From Verrucomicrobiota bacterium (lineage in GTDB: Bacteria; Verrucomicrobiota; Verrucomicrobiia; Opitutales; Opitutaceae): a stretch of 47,179 bases of DNA. Made by a program: the position numbers and the translations under genes. Below, in pieces: positions 38,297 to 47,178 of this stretch (positions are counted from its first letter, which is position 1; each line of letters begins with the position of its first letter). Below the pieces are notes generated by a model. It did no database searches. It was given only the letters and a program-made list of their open reading frames with translations, and had not been told where the DNA came from. The stretch is from assembly GCA_026398135.1 (NCBI GenBank), contig JAPLTN010000055.1, forward strand, positions 1-47,179. Reading direction: 5' to 3'.

Positions 38297-38366
38297 CGTT
38301 TCTTGATCCAACCCAAGAAACGTCGTCCTCCCAAGCAACCGCGCCCGATTCCGGCGCGGTTTTTTT
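38297..38366 (+). terminator. Tandem hairpins ending in a Rho-independent terminator
   Basis: An 8-bp stem CGTTTCTT / AAGAAACG (38297-38322), then AACCGCGCC / GGCGCGGTT (38337-38361, 7-nt loop) with a run of 7 T (38360-38366). It terminates the RNase D transcript or serves as an attenuator in the leader of the EamA gene, whose ATG is 37 bp further on. The remainder of 38124-38402 is gene-free, with GC-rich inverted repeats near 38249-38280. Confidence 0.75.
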
Positions 38367-38402
38367 ATGCGCCGTCATCGGGCCGTCCCAGCGACACCCG
38401 CC

Positions 38403-39308
38403 ATGACCTCACCTCCCGCCACCACCCGCTCGCACCGCGCCAGCCTGTTAATGATGCTCGGCTCGGCCGCGTGCTTCATCACCAACGTGCTCCTGATCCG
38501 CGCCCTCGGCGGATTCTCGAACGCGAGCCTCTGGGTCGTCACCTCCGCGCGCTTCCTCGTCGGCCTCGCCATCGTCTGCACGCTCTACCGCCGCGAGTTC
38601 AAACCCGCGCGCCTTTTCACAAACCGCAAACTCATCGAGCGCGGCCTGCTCGGCGGCGTCTGCACCCTCGGGTTTTACTACACCGTGACCAAGCTCGGGG
38701 CCGGACGCGCCACGTTTATCAACAACACCTACGTCGTCTGGGGCGGTCTCTTTGCCGTCTGGATACTGCGCGAACGCCTGCGACCCGCCCTGCTTGCGGG
38801 TTCGCTGGTCACCTTCGTCGGTCTCGGACTGCTCACCAATCCCTTTGCCCGTGGCGCGCACACGGGATTCTTTGATTTTATCGCCCTGCTGAACGCCCTC
38901 GGCGCGGCGTGGATCGTCGTCACGATCCGCCAGCTCCATGCCCGCGAGCACAGCGCGACGATCTTCGCCGCCCAGTGTGTCTTCGGCCTGCTGATCTGCG
39001 GAGGGCCAGCCCTTGGCGATCTCGCAGCGATCACCCCGCTTGCTTGGGGCGTGCTGGCTGTCGCCAGCATCTGCGCCGCAGCGGGCCAGTTGCTCATGAC
39101 CCAGGCCTTCCGCGATCTCTCCGTCGCCGAAGGCTCGCTCCTGCAAATGCTCGTGCCGCTGGGCATAGCCGCAGGCGGAGCGGTTTTCTTCCACGAGCAT
39201 TTCACCCTGCCGGAGCTTTGGGGCGGGGCCTTGATACTCGTCGGCAGTGCCGCACCCGCGTTGTTCAGCCGCCGCGCCAGGGATCCTCAGCCCGCCAGCA
39301 TCGAGTAA
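38403..39308 (+). CDS. EamA-family (DMT) transporter
   Basis: 301 residues from the ATG at 38403. Ten membrane helices in two EamA repeats: MMLGSAACFITNVLLIRALGG to VTFVGLGLLTNPF, and TGFFDFIALLNALGAAWIVVTIRQLH to VGSAAPALFSRR. LGAGRATFINNTYVVWGGLFAVWILRERL is the typical RhaT/EamA middle block. Exports or imports an unknown metabolite. The last 22 bp overlap the convergent exoD paralogue. Confidence 0.88.
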   Translation: MTSPPATTRSHRASLLMMLGSAACFITNVLLIRALGGFSNASLWVVTSARFLVGLAIVCTLYRREFKPARLFTNRKLIERGLLGGVCTLGFYYTVTKLGAGRATFINNTYVVWGGLFAVWILRERLRPALLAGSLVTFVGLGLLTNPFARGAHTGFFDFIALLNALGAAWIVVTIRQLHAREHSATIFAAQCVFGLLICGGPALGDLAAITPLAWGVLAVASICAAAGQLLMTQAFRDLSVAEGSLLQMLVPLGIAAGGAVFFHEHFTLPELWGGALILVGSAAPALFSRRARDPQPASIE

Positions 39309-39988
39309 ACTTTGTTGAAAACCTGGATGACCACTTCGCCCCAGAAAATGAAATAACCCACCGTAAAAAGAAACACGCCATACCCGGCCAACACCCCGAG
39401 CCCGTCGCGTTTTAACACGCTAAAGGTAATCACCACCGCCGCCAGCGCAGGCAGGGTGTTGGTGAAGGGTGGCAACGGCGGCAGCGGGATCATCAACAAC
39501 AGTGCCGACAAGATAACGACGCCGGTGTGCAGTCGCAGTTTCCACTCCGCGTTGGTCAGTGCTTTCCAGCGCACGCGCAAATGTCGCTCCAACCAGCCGA
39601 CCAGCCGGCTGCTGGCACCGATCAGCTTGGCAAAAAATCCGGCTGGCAATTGCACGCGCCGCAGACGCCCCGGCAACCACGGCGGCAGCCCCATGAGGTA
39701 ACGCGAGGCCAGCAGCAGAATCACAAAGCCGAAGGGCGTGGATAAACCCGGGATGGAGATCGGGGTCGAGAACGGCAGCGCACACAATACGACCAAAATC
39801 GCCGAGCCTCGCGAACCCAGCGAATCGAAGACCTCGCCCAGCGCCGCAGGACGCTCGGCAAAGCGGGCACCCAAGGCGCTCAACTCGTCGGCAAGTGATA
39901 ATTGAGCCGGGCTGATTGGCTCCCTGCCGGGCGAGTGGTTAGGTTCCATTTCGAAGGTGATTGGTTCGTTGCGGCGGAAAAACTTCAT
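39287..39988 (-). CDS. ExoD-family membrane protein, paralogue 2
   Basis: 233 residues, same architecture as the protein at 34166-34864: AALGEVFDSLGSRGSAILVVLCALPFSTPISIPGLSTPFGFVILLLASRYLMGLPPWLPGRL, helices near the C-terminus, ending VFNKVYSMLAG. Two ExoD copies 5 kb apart, both leftward, point to an old duplication. An ATG at 39949 is an alternative start. Confidence 0.85.
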   Translation of the reverse strand: MKFFRRNEPITFEMEPNHSPGREPISPAQLSLADELSALGARFAERPAALGEVFDSLGSRGSAILVVLCALPFSTPISIPGLSTPFGFVILLLASRYLMGLPPWLPGRLRRVQLPAGFFAKLIGASSRLVGWLERHLRVRWKALTNAEWKLRLHTGVVILSALLLMIPLPPLPPFTNTLPALAAVVITFSVLKRDGLGVLAGYGVFLFTVGYFIFWGEVVIQVFNKVYSMLAG

Positions 39989-40003
39989 CCTTCCGCGCCG
40001 AGG

Positions 40004-40591
40004 TCAAACCCGTCGAGCCGCTTCGATCAATACCGCCGCGGCCGCCTTGGCCTCCTGTGCCGCCCCGGGCCGGGAGTGCATCGAAGCCACCACGATCGCG
40101 CCCTCCATCTGCATCGCGATCTGCCACGCCAGGGTATCCGCATCCTTCACTCCCAGTTGGCGGCAGAGTTCAAGCAGGAGCCTGACCCGCGCCTGCTTGA
40201 AGGCCAGGGCCGCCTGATTCGGCTTATCCTTTTTTTTCGGATACTCACCCGCCGCCTTGATGTAGATGCAGCCGCGAAAATCCTTCGAGCGGAACCACCC
40301 TTCCAGCCAGTCGAACATCGCCAGCAGCTTCGCCTGCGGATCCGCCCCCGCCTCAGCCAGGGCCTTTTCCAGCCCTTGCGCGCTTTGCTCGGCCTTTCGC
40401 GCCAGCGCCGCCACGATCAGATCCTCCTTCGAGGCGAAGTGGTTGTAGAGCGTCATCTTCGCCACGCCCGCCCGGGCCAGCACGGTGTCGATCCCGACCG
40501 CGTGATACCCGCCCTCGGTGAACAGCGCCAAGGCGGTGTCCACGAGGTGATCGCGTTTCGCTGAGGGGATATTTTTCTGAGCCATGCCCAT
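40004..40591 (-). CDS. TetR-family transcriptional regulator
   Basis: 195 residues. HTH: LVDTALALFTEGGYHAVGIDTVLARAGVAKMTLYNHFASKEDLIVAAL (about 15-62). The C-terminal ligand domain (LEGWFRSKDFRGCIYIKAAGEY) resembles the TetR group found beside small enzyme genes. GGAAGG lies 7 nt before the ATG at 40591. Probably represses the divergent DUF1348 gene and itself through the palindromes in the 99-bp gap. Confidence 0.9.
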   Translation of the reverse strand: MGMAQKNIPSAKRDHLVDTALALFTEGGYHAVGIDTVLARAGVAKMTLYNHFASKEDLIVAALARKAEQSAQGLEKALAEAGADPQAKLLAMFDWLEGWFRSKDFRGCIYIKAAGEYPKKKDKPNQAALAFKQARVRLLLELCRQLGVKDADTLAWQIAMQMEGAIVVASMHSRPGAAQEAKAAAAVLIEAARRV

Positions 40592-40639
40592 GTCCGCACC
40601 TTCCAGTGGCGGAAACCCAAGGGCAAGAAATATACAGAT

Positions 40640-40682
40640 CAGTCTACTTTTGACTGGCCTTGTTATAGACAGCTCTGTCTAT
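40640..40682. promoter_or_regulatory. Candidate TetR operators
   Basis: ATAGACAG-CT-CTGTCTAT (40665-40682, perfect 8-bp arms) ends 8 bp before the DUF1348 ATG, and CAGTC/GACTG (40640-40656) precedes it. Both carry an AGAC/AGTC-type half-site. Position between divergent genes fits TetR autoregulation. Confidence 0.6.
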
Positions 40683-40690
40683 GATTAATC

Positions 40691-41110
40691 ATGAACCCGC
40701 GCCCGCCATTACCGCCCTTTACCGCCGAAACCGCCCGCCAAAAAGTCCAGGCGGCGGAAGATGCCTGGAACTCGCGCGACCCCATCCGCGTGTCGCTCGC
40801 CTACACTGAGGACACCGAGTGGCGCAACCGGTCCGCCTTTCTTCGCGGCCGCGCCGAGGTCGTCACTTTCCTCACTGCGAAGTGGGCGAAAGAGCACGAA
40901 TACCGTCTTAAAAAAGAACTTTGGGCCTTCGCCGAGAACCGTATCGCCGTGCGGTTCGAATACGAGTGGCACGACGGCGCCGGGCAATGGTGGCGCAGCT
41001 ACGGCAACGAAAACTGGGAGTTCACCGCCGACGGTTACATGGCCCGCCGTTTCGCCAGCATTAACGACGTCGCCATCGCCGAGAGCGATCGACGGCTGCG
41101 TGCATCGTGA
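40691..41110 (+). CDS. DUF1348 (SnoaL/NTF2-like) protein
   Basis: 139 residues. [60 protein letters not shown] and [29 protein letters not shown] are diagnostic of DUF1348, an NTF2-like cone fold. Function is not established in the family. Divergent from, and probably controlled by, the TetR regulator. Confidence 0.9.
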   Translation: MNPRPPLPPFTAETARQKVQAAEDAWNSRDPIRVSLAYTEDTEWRNRSAFLRGRAEVVTFLTAKWAKEHEYRLKKELWAFAENRIAVRFEYEWHDGAGQWWRSYGNENWEFTADGYMARRFASINDVAIAESDRRLRAS

Positions 41111-41141
41111 GCTCCCGATAGCATCAATCGACCGCCGTTTT

Positions 41142-41238
41142 CAGATTTTAACGCAAAGACGCGGAGGCGCGGAGATTTTGCTCATCGTGAGGTCTTTGCG
41201 CTCTTTGCGCCCTGGCGGCTTCGCGTTAAAAAGGTCTG
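41142..41238. repeat. Imperfect inverted-repeat element (MITE/REP-like)
   Basis: Ends TTTTAACGC (41146-41154) and GCGTTAAAA (41223-41231) are perfect inverted repeats, flanked by CAGA and TCTG. The inside has AAAGACGCGGAGGCGCGGAG on one side and CTTTGCGCTCTTTGCGCC on the other. Non-coding, between the DUF1348 gene and the end of the next leftward gene. Confidence 0.65.
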
Positions 41239-41305
41239 TTTTTAAGAGGTTTTAAGATGGTCGAACCTCAAACCACGCCGGTCGGCGACCGGTGCTGCAT
41301 GACGT

Positions 41306-41893
41306 TTAAGCGGTGGCGTAAAGCGCGCCTTTGCGAACCTGAAGGAAGTAGCTCCCGGTAACCTCGAAACCGAAGGTCTCCTTCAGCTCGGCCTTCACCT
41401 TTTCGTAATCCGCCGCCCTGGCTGCATCCTGCCCGAAAACCCCGGCTTTTTGACGTAACTGCTGGAGCGAATCGTAGGCTTCGGCGGTCTGGAGCTCGGC
41501 GACTAGCGTGGCCTTGGTCTCGTCTTCGCTAACCTTGCCGTCGGCCTCGACCGCCTTTTGCAGCAACACGGACTGCACCGGCGAAAGCAGGTAGTTGCTC
41601 TGCACGCTGTAGCCATAGGTCTTGGCCATGAACTGCATGTTCTGGGTCAGACGGGCGTCCAACTCCGTGAGCTGCTGTTGCACCGTCGCGCGTTCCGCCT
41701 CGGGCGTGGTCTTGGGTAGGCTGGCGAGTTTCCGGCCCAACTCGGCGAGCAGTTGGCGCTGCTGGCCGATGACCTGCAGATTATTGATGAATTGCGTGTT
41801 GGCGTCGCCCCCTTCGATCACCGCCACCAACTGGTAGGCTTGTTGATCGCGAACGATGCGGGGAGGAATGCCGTGATTGATGATTTTCGTCAT
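41306..41893 (-). CDS. Unknown helical protein
   Basis: 195 residues from the ATG at 41893. Mostly alpha-helical and Gln-rich (NNLQVIGQQRQLLAELGRKLA, RATVQQQLTELDARLTQNMQFMAKTYGYS), no signal peptide, no Cys. It ends EVTGSYFLQVRKGALYATA. I recognise no family. No strong ribosome site. Genes on either side are unrelated. Confidence 0.6.
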   Translation of the reverse strand: MTKIINHGIPPRIVRDQQAYQLVAVIEGGDANTQFINNLQVIGQQRQLLAELGRKLASLPKTTPEAERATVQQQLTELDARLTQNMQFMAKTYGYSVQSNYLLSPVQSVLLQKAVEADGKVSEDETKATLVAELQTAEAYDSLQQLRQKAGVFGQDAARAADYEKVKAELKETFGFEVTGSYFLQVRKGALYATA

Positions 41894-41923
41894 AAGGAAA
41901 GGAGCTCTGGGAGGGGTAGCTTA

Positions 41924-42012
41924 TTCTAATTCGTGTGCAAGTTGAGCTGAATTGGCCGGGGACGGCCCAATTTCGGTTATCGGCTCAACTTGATCACGAA
42001 TTGGAATTAGAA
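41924..42012. repeat. Composite inverted-repeat element, copy 2
   Basis: Nested hairpin: TTCTAATTCGTG and CACGAATTGGAATTAGAA outside, CAAGTTGAGC and GCTCAACTTG inside (perfect), AATTGGCCG and CGGCCCAATT innermost. It shares these modules with 11281-11420. Its right end includes the stop codon of the autotransporter gene (42007-42009), so it may also act as that gene's transcription end. Confidence 0.75.
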
Positions 42013-45000
42013 CTTCATGCTGCCGCCCACATAATAGGACGTGGAGCTATCGGCATCCGACACGTTGGACAACTTCACGCCGGCCCCGACGGAGAGCGCC
42101 TTGGTGACGGCGCAGTTAACGCCGAGGTTGGCCGAGAGCTCGGTGTCGCCATAGCCGGGCGAGTTGACGTTGAACGCCGTGGCACCGCCGCTGGCGATGC
42201 GGGCGCCGACCGAGGTGTTTGAGTCGCCAAACTCCTGCGCGATGCCGAGTCCGCCGGTCAGGGAGAACTGCTCGGTGATCATCACGTAGCCGCGTGCGCC
42301 GAGTTCGCCTTGCAGGCTGGTGTAGTCGATGGACTTGACGGCCAGGGCATCAATGGAACCGGTCTCGGTAAAGGCCTCGGTGGAGGCGTTGACGAGGTTC
42401 AAGCCCGCGTAAGGCGAAACGCCATAGCGGCCAGCCTTGCCCAAGTCGTAACGCAGGCCGAGGGCCAGGCCGCTGGCGTTGGTGCCCACGCCATTCGCGG
42501 TGGCGCGACCGAGCGCGGTGCCGCGAGTGGAGTCGGTATCGTAGCTGCCCAGGTTGGCGGCGGCGGTCAGCGCGAGGGTGCGTTTGGTGTTGAGCACGTA
42601 TTCGCCAAAGAGCCCGTAGGATTGGCCGGTGACATCGCCGTGGCGGCGGTCGGAGTTTACGTTGCCGGTATCAAAAGCTCCATAGGCACCGACGGTGAGT
42701 TTGTTGCCAATAAGAGTGGAGCCACCGAGCAGGAAGCCGGCGGTATCGAGGGCATAGTTCGCTTGGTTGAGCGAGCTGTCGGTGCGGCCGACGTCGAGAC
42801 TGGTGTAGGCGGTGAACACGCTGATGTCCTTGGCCTGCACGACGGGGGAGGCGTGCAAGGCGGTCTCGGCGTAGTTGCGGGTGGCGCGCACGGCGTAGGC
42901 GGTGTCGGCCGCGTAGGTCTCGGGCGAAAGCTTGCCGGCGGTCACGAACGGCGCGTCGGTGGCGTCGATCAACAAGTCGCGCACGACCATGCCGCTGGCG
43001 GTGGCGGAGCGGAGCTGGATTCCGTTGGCGTCGGAGGCGAAGGCATCGGTCTGAACGGCGGCGAGCAAAGCGCGGGCGTTGTCAGTGAGGTCGGAATATT
43101 TGGTGAAGTCCGCGCCGAGGCCGCGAGCGCCCTTGCCGGTGGTGGCGAGATTGAGGCCGGTGCCGATGAGTTCGCCGGTGGTCAGATCGAGCACGACGCC
43201 GCCGGTGAAGGAATTGGTCACGTCGCTGAAAACTCCGGTGATGGCGGGATCACCGGTGCCGGCGGCGTTGGCGAGGATGCGGGCGCGTTCGCCACGGACC
43301 GGCGTGAAGGCTCCGGTGGAGCGCGTGATGGCCAGGGTGCTGGCGGGGCTCAAGGTGACGGTGCCGGCCACCTTGACCTGATCGTGACCGGAGACCGCGC
43401 CGGCGCCGGCGAGACCATCCCATTCGGCGCGGTAGGTCGGAGCGCCGGTGCCGCCGCCAATCTCCAGGTTGCCGGTGAGATTAAGGACGCCGGGGCTGTT
43501 GCCCGGAGAGAGCGTGCCGGTGGAGGTGATGCGCACGTTGGAGGCCGTACCGGTGCCGCCGAGAGCGCCGGCAGACTGTACGAAGACGCCGGAGCCGGTG
43601 ATGATGCTACCCGCGGCGAGCGTGGTGCCGACCGTGGAAGTGAAGGTGTTGTTGTTAAGATTGATCAGGCCGGTGCCGGTGTTGGTGACAGGGGCGTTGA
43701 CGGTGGCGGATTGGCCAAGATTGAGCGTAGCCGAATTGATGAGGGTAGAATTAATGACGGTGGCCTCCGTGAGCGTGATGTTGCCGCCGGTGAGCGCCAG
43801 GATGCCGGTGCCGGTAACGAGACCGTTAAAAGTGCCGCCCTCGGTAACGCTTAAGGTGTGCACGCCGAGGTCCACGCGGCCGGCCGTATTGGAAGCGCTG
43901 TTGAGCTTGCGGATCAGCTCGTTGCCGCCGAGGACGAGGCGTCCGGCGGTGGCGGTGGTGCCGCTTAGGGTCACCTCCACGTTGTCGGCCAGGAGATTAG
44001 CCGAGCCGGTGGTAAGCACCGAGTTGGGCCCGACCGTGATGGTGGACGCGGAAGAGGCGGCGTTGACGTTGAGGGCGGCGCCGGTGCCCACGTTTAAGGT
44101 GGAGGAGGCGGTGGTGCCGTTGAGATTGAGGGTGCCGCCAGTGATCGTGGTGGTGCCGGTGTAGGTGGAAGCGCCGGTCAGCGTCTGGGTGCCGGAAAGC
44201 AGGGTGAGGCCGCCGGTGCCGGTGAGGACGGCGGAGGACGATGCACCGCCGCCGTTGGCGAGGGTGAGGGTATTGGCGGCGAGGTTGACCACACCCGCGC
44301 CGGTGAGCTGGCCGATGGTGTCGTTCTGACCGAGATTAAAGATCGCGGTGCCGGTGAGGGCCAGCGACGCGGTGTCGGCCAGGCTGCCGGTGGCGGTGGT
44401 CGTCAGGGTGGCGGTGCTGGCCACGGTCACGGTGGCGGCGGAGGACGCGCCCGCCAGCGTGGTTGTGCCGCTGGCGACGGCCAGGGTGCCGGTGCCAAGG
44501 TTGCCGTTGATGGCGACCGCGCCGTTCGTGGTCACGTTGCCCGCGCCGAGGTTGGCATTGAGGGTGGTGCCGGTGTTGAGCGCGTAGGTGGCGGCAGTCA
44601 GGGTGCCGGTGCCGGAGAGCGTGCCGCCGTTGCTTACGTAGCTGCCGACGGTGTCGGTGTTGGCACCGAGGGAGAGGATGCCGGCGTTGGTCAGGGCGGC
44701 GGTGTCGGCGAGGTTGTCGCCGTCGAGGGTGAGGGTGGCGCCTAAGTTGACCGCCACGGTGGACGCGGCGGCGGTGCCGGTGATGCTGGTGTCGCCGGTT
44801 ACGGTGAGCGCGCCGAGGCCGAGCTTGCCGGAAACAAGCGAACCGGCGCCCAGGGTGTAGGTGGTGGCGGTGAGCGTGCCGGTGCCGCTGAGCGTGCCGC
44901 CGGTGCTGGTGTAGGTGGCGACGGTTTCGTTGAAAGCGCCGGTGGCGAAAGTGCCGGAGTTGGTGACAGTAGCGCTATCGAGCAGTCGGTCGGAAGCGCC

Positions 45001-47178
45001 GAGGGTGAAGACTGCGCCGGTGGCGACGTCGAGGGCCGAGGTCTGGCTCGTGCCGGAGAGCAGCAACGAGCCGCCGGTGGTGACGTTGGTCGGACCGGTG
45101 TAGGTGCTGTCGCCGGATAGGGTGACGGAACCGGTGCCATTGCCGCCGATGGAGACGGAGGAGAAACCGCTGAGCACGCCGCCCAGGGCGAGCGTGGCGT
45201 TGCTGCTGGTGTTGACCACCAGATCGCCGGTGCCGGAGAGCCCGCCGGCGAAGGTGCCGGAGGTGCTTTGCGCGAAGGTGACATCCAGCGTGCCAAACGC
45301 GAGCGACCCGCCAGAAGCTCCGGTGGATTGGGAAAGGCTGCCAATGGTCAACGCGGCCCCGTCCTCCGTGCGGAAGGAGACGGTGCCGGCGTCGATCAGG
45401 AGACCGGGCAGCAACTTGGTGACGACACCGACTTGATCGATCAGCAGGTCGGCGGTGCCGGTTTTGATCAGCAAGGAGCCGGTGGTATTTTGCAGGTTGG
45501 CCAGGGAAACCGCCGTATCGACGTCGGTGCGGAAGGTCCCGTCGCCGCCGGTGAAATCGAACGCGGTGTTGCGGAAGTCGGCCCAGGTGCCGTCGCCGCC
45601 GGTGAGCACGTTGCCCGCGCCGGCCGCAATGGCGGACTGCGTCGCCAAGACGTCGATACGGAAGGTGCCGCGATCGGTGGAACCGAAAAGGACCTTGCTG
45701 CCGCCGAGCTGGGCTTCGGCGCCGACCAGCAGGGTGCCGTCCTGGAGGTAAACGTCACCGGTGGAGTTGTTGCCGATAATGCCGGTGATATCGAGGGTGC
45801 CGCGACCGGTCTTGGAAAGATCGGCGACGTTGGAGAGCTGGAATCCGGCGTTGTTACCCGTGACCGCGATGGTGGAGTTTTCCGCGGTTTGGAAAGTGAG
45901 CTTGGGCACCAAGGCCAGACCGGAGCGGAGAATATCGCTCGTGATGGTGAGTTTGTCGGCATTCACGCCGATGGTGATTTCCGGGACGCCGCCGATCAGA
46001 CCGATCTGACCGGTCAGGGTGTTGTTGCCGCTTAAGCTGTTGATCGCGCCAAGGGTGGTCAGGTCGGAATCGTTGCCCGCGTAGGTGTTCGCCGCACCGA
46101 CGCCGGTGGGACGAATAACCTCGGAGAGGCTGATGCCGCCCGCGACCTGGAGCGTGCCGCCAGTATTGACCACGGTGCGGGCGGAGGCACCGGCGGTGCC
46201 TAGCGCGATGGCACCCGTCACGCGGAGAACGCCGGCATCCACGGTCGCGATGCCGCTGTAGCTGCTGGAGCCGCTGAGAATCTGGATGTCGGTGCCGTTT
46301 TTGAGCAATTGCCCGGAACCGGTGATGGAGCCGGAGAAATCGCCGCTGATTTCACCCGCGGTGGCGTCGCCGTTGCCGGTGAAGGTGAGAGTGTTGGCAC
46401 CGAGGGCCACGTCACCGGCACCACTGAGGCTGCCGATGGTTTCGTTGCCGCCCAGAGTCAGGGTGCCGGCGTTGGCGATGTTCGCGCGGTCGTTTATAAC
46501 GTTGGCCGCACCCGTGGTAAGAAAGGCGCCCGACGCGATGGTTGCGGTGGTAGCGACGGAAGCGGCGTTAACGTTCAGGGTGCCGGCACCGACCGCGAGC
46601 GCGGCGGACTGACTGGTGCCGCTGAGGGTGAGGGTGCCGCCGGAAACCGTGGTCGTGCCGGTGTAGGTGTTGGCAGCGGAGAGTGTCTGGGTGCCGGCAG
46701 TAAGAATAATGCCGCCCGTGCCGCCGATAAGGGCGGATGAAGTGCCGCCTGTGCCGCTGGAGAGGGTAAGGGTATTGGCCGCGAGGGCGATGCTGCCTGC
46801 GCCGGATAGGCTGCCAATGGTCTCGGACTGTCCGAGATTGAGGGCACCAGTGCCGGTGAGTGCAACGGCGGCGGTGTCGGCCAGGCTGCCGGTGGCGGTC
46901 GTGGTCAGCACGGCGGTATCGGCCACAGTGACGGTGGCGGCGGATGACGCGCCGCTAAGCGTGGTCGTGCCGGTGGCGATAGCCAAGGTGCCGGTGCCGG
47001 TGTTGCCGTTAATGGCGACGGTTCCATTGGAAGTCACGATGCCGGCGCCGAGGTTGGCGTTGAGGGTGGTGCCGTCGTTCAACGCGTAGGTGGCGGCGGT
47101 GAGGGTGCCGGTGCCGGCGAGGGTGCCGCCGTTGCCGGTCAGGCTGGCCACGGTGTCGAGGTTGGCCCCGAGGTTCAC
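42007..47178 (-). CDS. Giant autotransporter with PATR passenger repeats (5' end outside window)
   Basis: 1723 residues visible; the gene continues past the window edge, so signal peptide and start are missing. Residues 1 to about 1210 are a Gly/Thr/Ser/Ala-rich beta-helix passenger built of PATR-type repeats (for example STYTGTTTITGGTLNLNGTT, TYTGPTNVTTGGSLLLSGTS). A junction with LSPGNSPGVLNLTGNLEIGGG follows near 1224. The C-terminal about 285 residues (from VQAKDISVFTAYTSLDVGRT) form a 12-strand-type outer-membrane barrel ending YYVGGSMKF, with terminal aromatic. A type Va secreted surface protein, possibly adhesin-like. Residues about 12-240 and 845-1085 are near duplicates. Confidence 0.92.
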   Translation of the reverse strand: MNLGANLDTVASLTGNGGTLAGTGTLTAATYALNDGTTLNANLGAGIVTSNGTVAINGNTGTGTLAIATGTTTLSGASSAATVTVADTAVLTTTATGSLADTAAVALTGTGALNLGQSETIGSLSGAGSIALAANTLTLSSGTGGTSSALIGGTGGIILTAGTQTLSAANTYTGTTTVSGGTLTLSGTSQSAALAVGAGTLNVNAASVATTATIASGAFLTTGAANVINDRANIANAGTLTLGGNETIGSLSGAGDVALGANTLTFTGNGDATAGEISGDFSGSITGSGQLLKNGTDIQILSGSSSYSGIATVDAGVLRVTGAIALGTAGASARTVVNTGGTLQVAGGISLSEVIRPTGVGAANTYAGNDSDLTTLGAINSLSGNNTLTGQIGLIGGVPEITIGVNADKLTITSDILRSGLALVPKLTFQTAENSTIAVTGNNAGFQLSNVADLSKTGRGTLDITGIIGNNSTGDVYLQDGTLLVGAEAQLGGSKVLFGSTDRGTFRIDVLATQSAIAAGAGNVLTGGDGTWADFRNTAFDFTGGDGTFRTDVDTAVSLANLQNTTGSLLIKTGTADLLIDQVGVVTKLLPGLLIDAGTVSFRTEDGAALTIGSLSQSTGASGGSLAFGTLDVTFAQSTSGTFAGGLSGTGDLVVNTSSNATLALGGVLSGFSSVSIGGNGTGSVTLSGDSTYTGPTNVTTGGSLLLSGTSQTSALDVATGAVFTLGASDRLLDSATVTNSGTFATGAFNETVATYTSTGGTLSGTGTLTATTYTLGAGSLVSGKLGLGALTVTGDTSITGTAAASTVAVNLGATLTLDGDNLADTAALTNAGILSLGANTDTVGSYVSNGGTLSGTGTLTAATYALNTGTTLNANLGAGNVTTNGAVAINGNLGTGTLAVASGTTTLAGASSAATVTVASTATLTTTATGSLADTASLALTGTAIFNLGQNDTIGQLTGAGVVNLAANTLTLANGGGASSSAVLTGTGGLTLLSGTQTLTGASTYTGTTTITGGTLNLNGTTASSTLNVGTGAALNVNAASSASTITVGPNSVLTTGSANLLADNVEVTLSGTTATAGRLVLGGNELIRKLNSASNTAGRVDLGVHTLSVTEGGTFNGLVTGTGILALTGGNITLTEATVINSTLINSATLNLGQSATVNAPVTNTGTGLINLNNNTFTSTVGTTLAAGSIITGSGVFVQSAGALGGTGTASNVRITSTGTLSPGNSPGVLNLTGNLEIGGGTGAPTYRAEWDGLAGAGAVSGHDQVKVAGTVTLSPASTLAITRSTGAFTPVRGERARILANAAGTGDPAITGVFSDVTNSFTGGVVLDLTTGELIGTGLNLATTGKGARGLGADFTKYSDLTDNARALLAAVQTDAFASDANGIQLRSATASGMVVRDLLIDATDAPFVTAGKLSPETYAADTAYAVRATRNYAETALHASPVVQAKDISVFTAYTSLDVGRTDSSLNQANYALDTAGFLLGGSTLIGNKLTVGAYGAFDTGNVNSDRRHGDVTGQSYGLFGEYVLNTKRTLALTAAANLGSYDTDSTRGTALGRATANGVGTNASGLALGLRYDLGKAGRYGVSPYAGLNLVNASTEAFTETGSIDALAVKSIDYTSLQGELGARGYVMITEQFSLTGGLGIAQEFGDSNTSVGARIASGGATAFNVNSPGYGDTELSANLGVNCAVTKALSVGAGVKLSNVSDADSSTSYYVGGSMKF

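Noticed and set aside
42310-46740. Long plus-strand open frames opposite the autotransporter
   Set aside because: Gly/Ala/Val-rich low-complexity translations caused by the repetitive Thr/Gly/Ser codons of the real gene.
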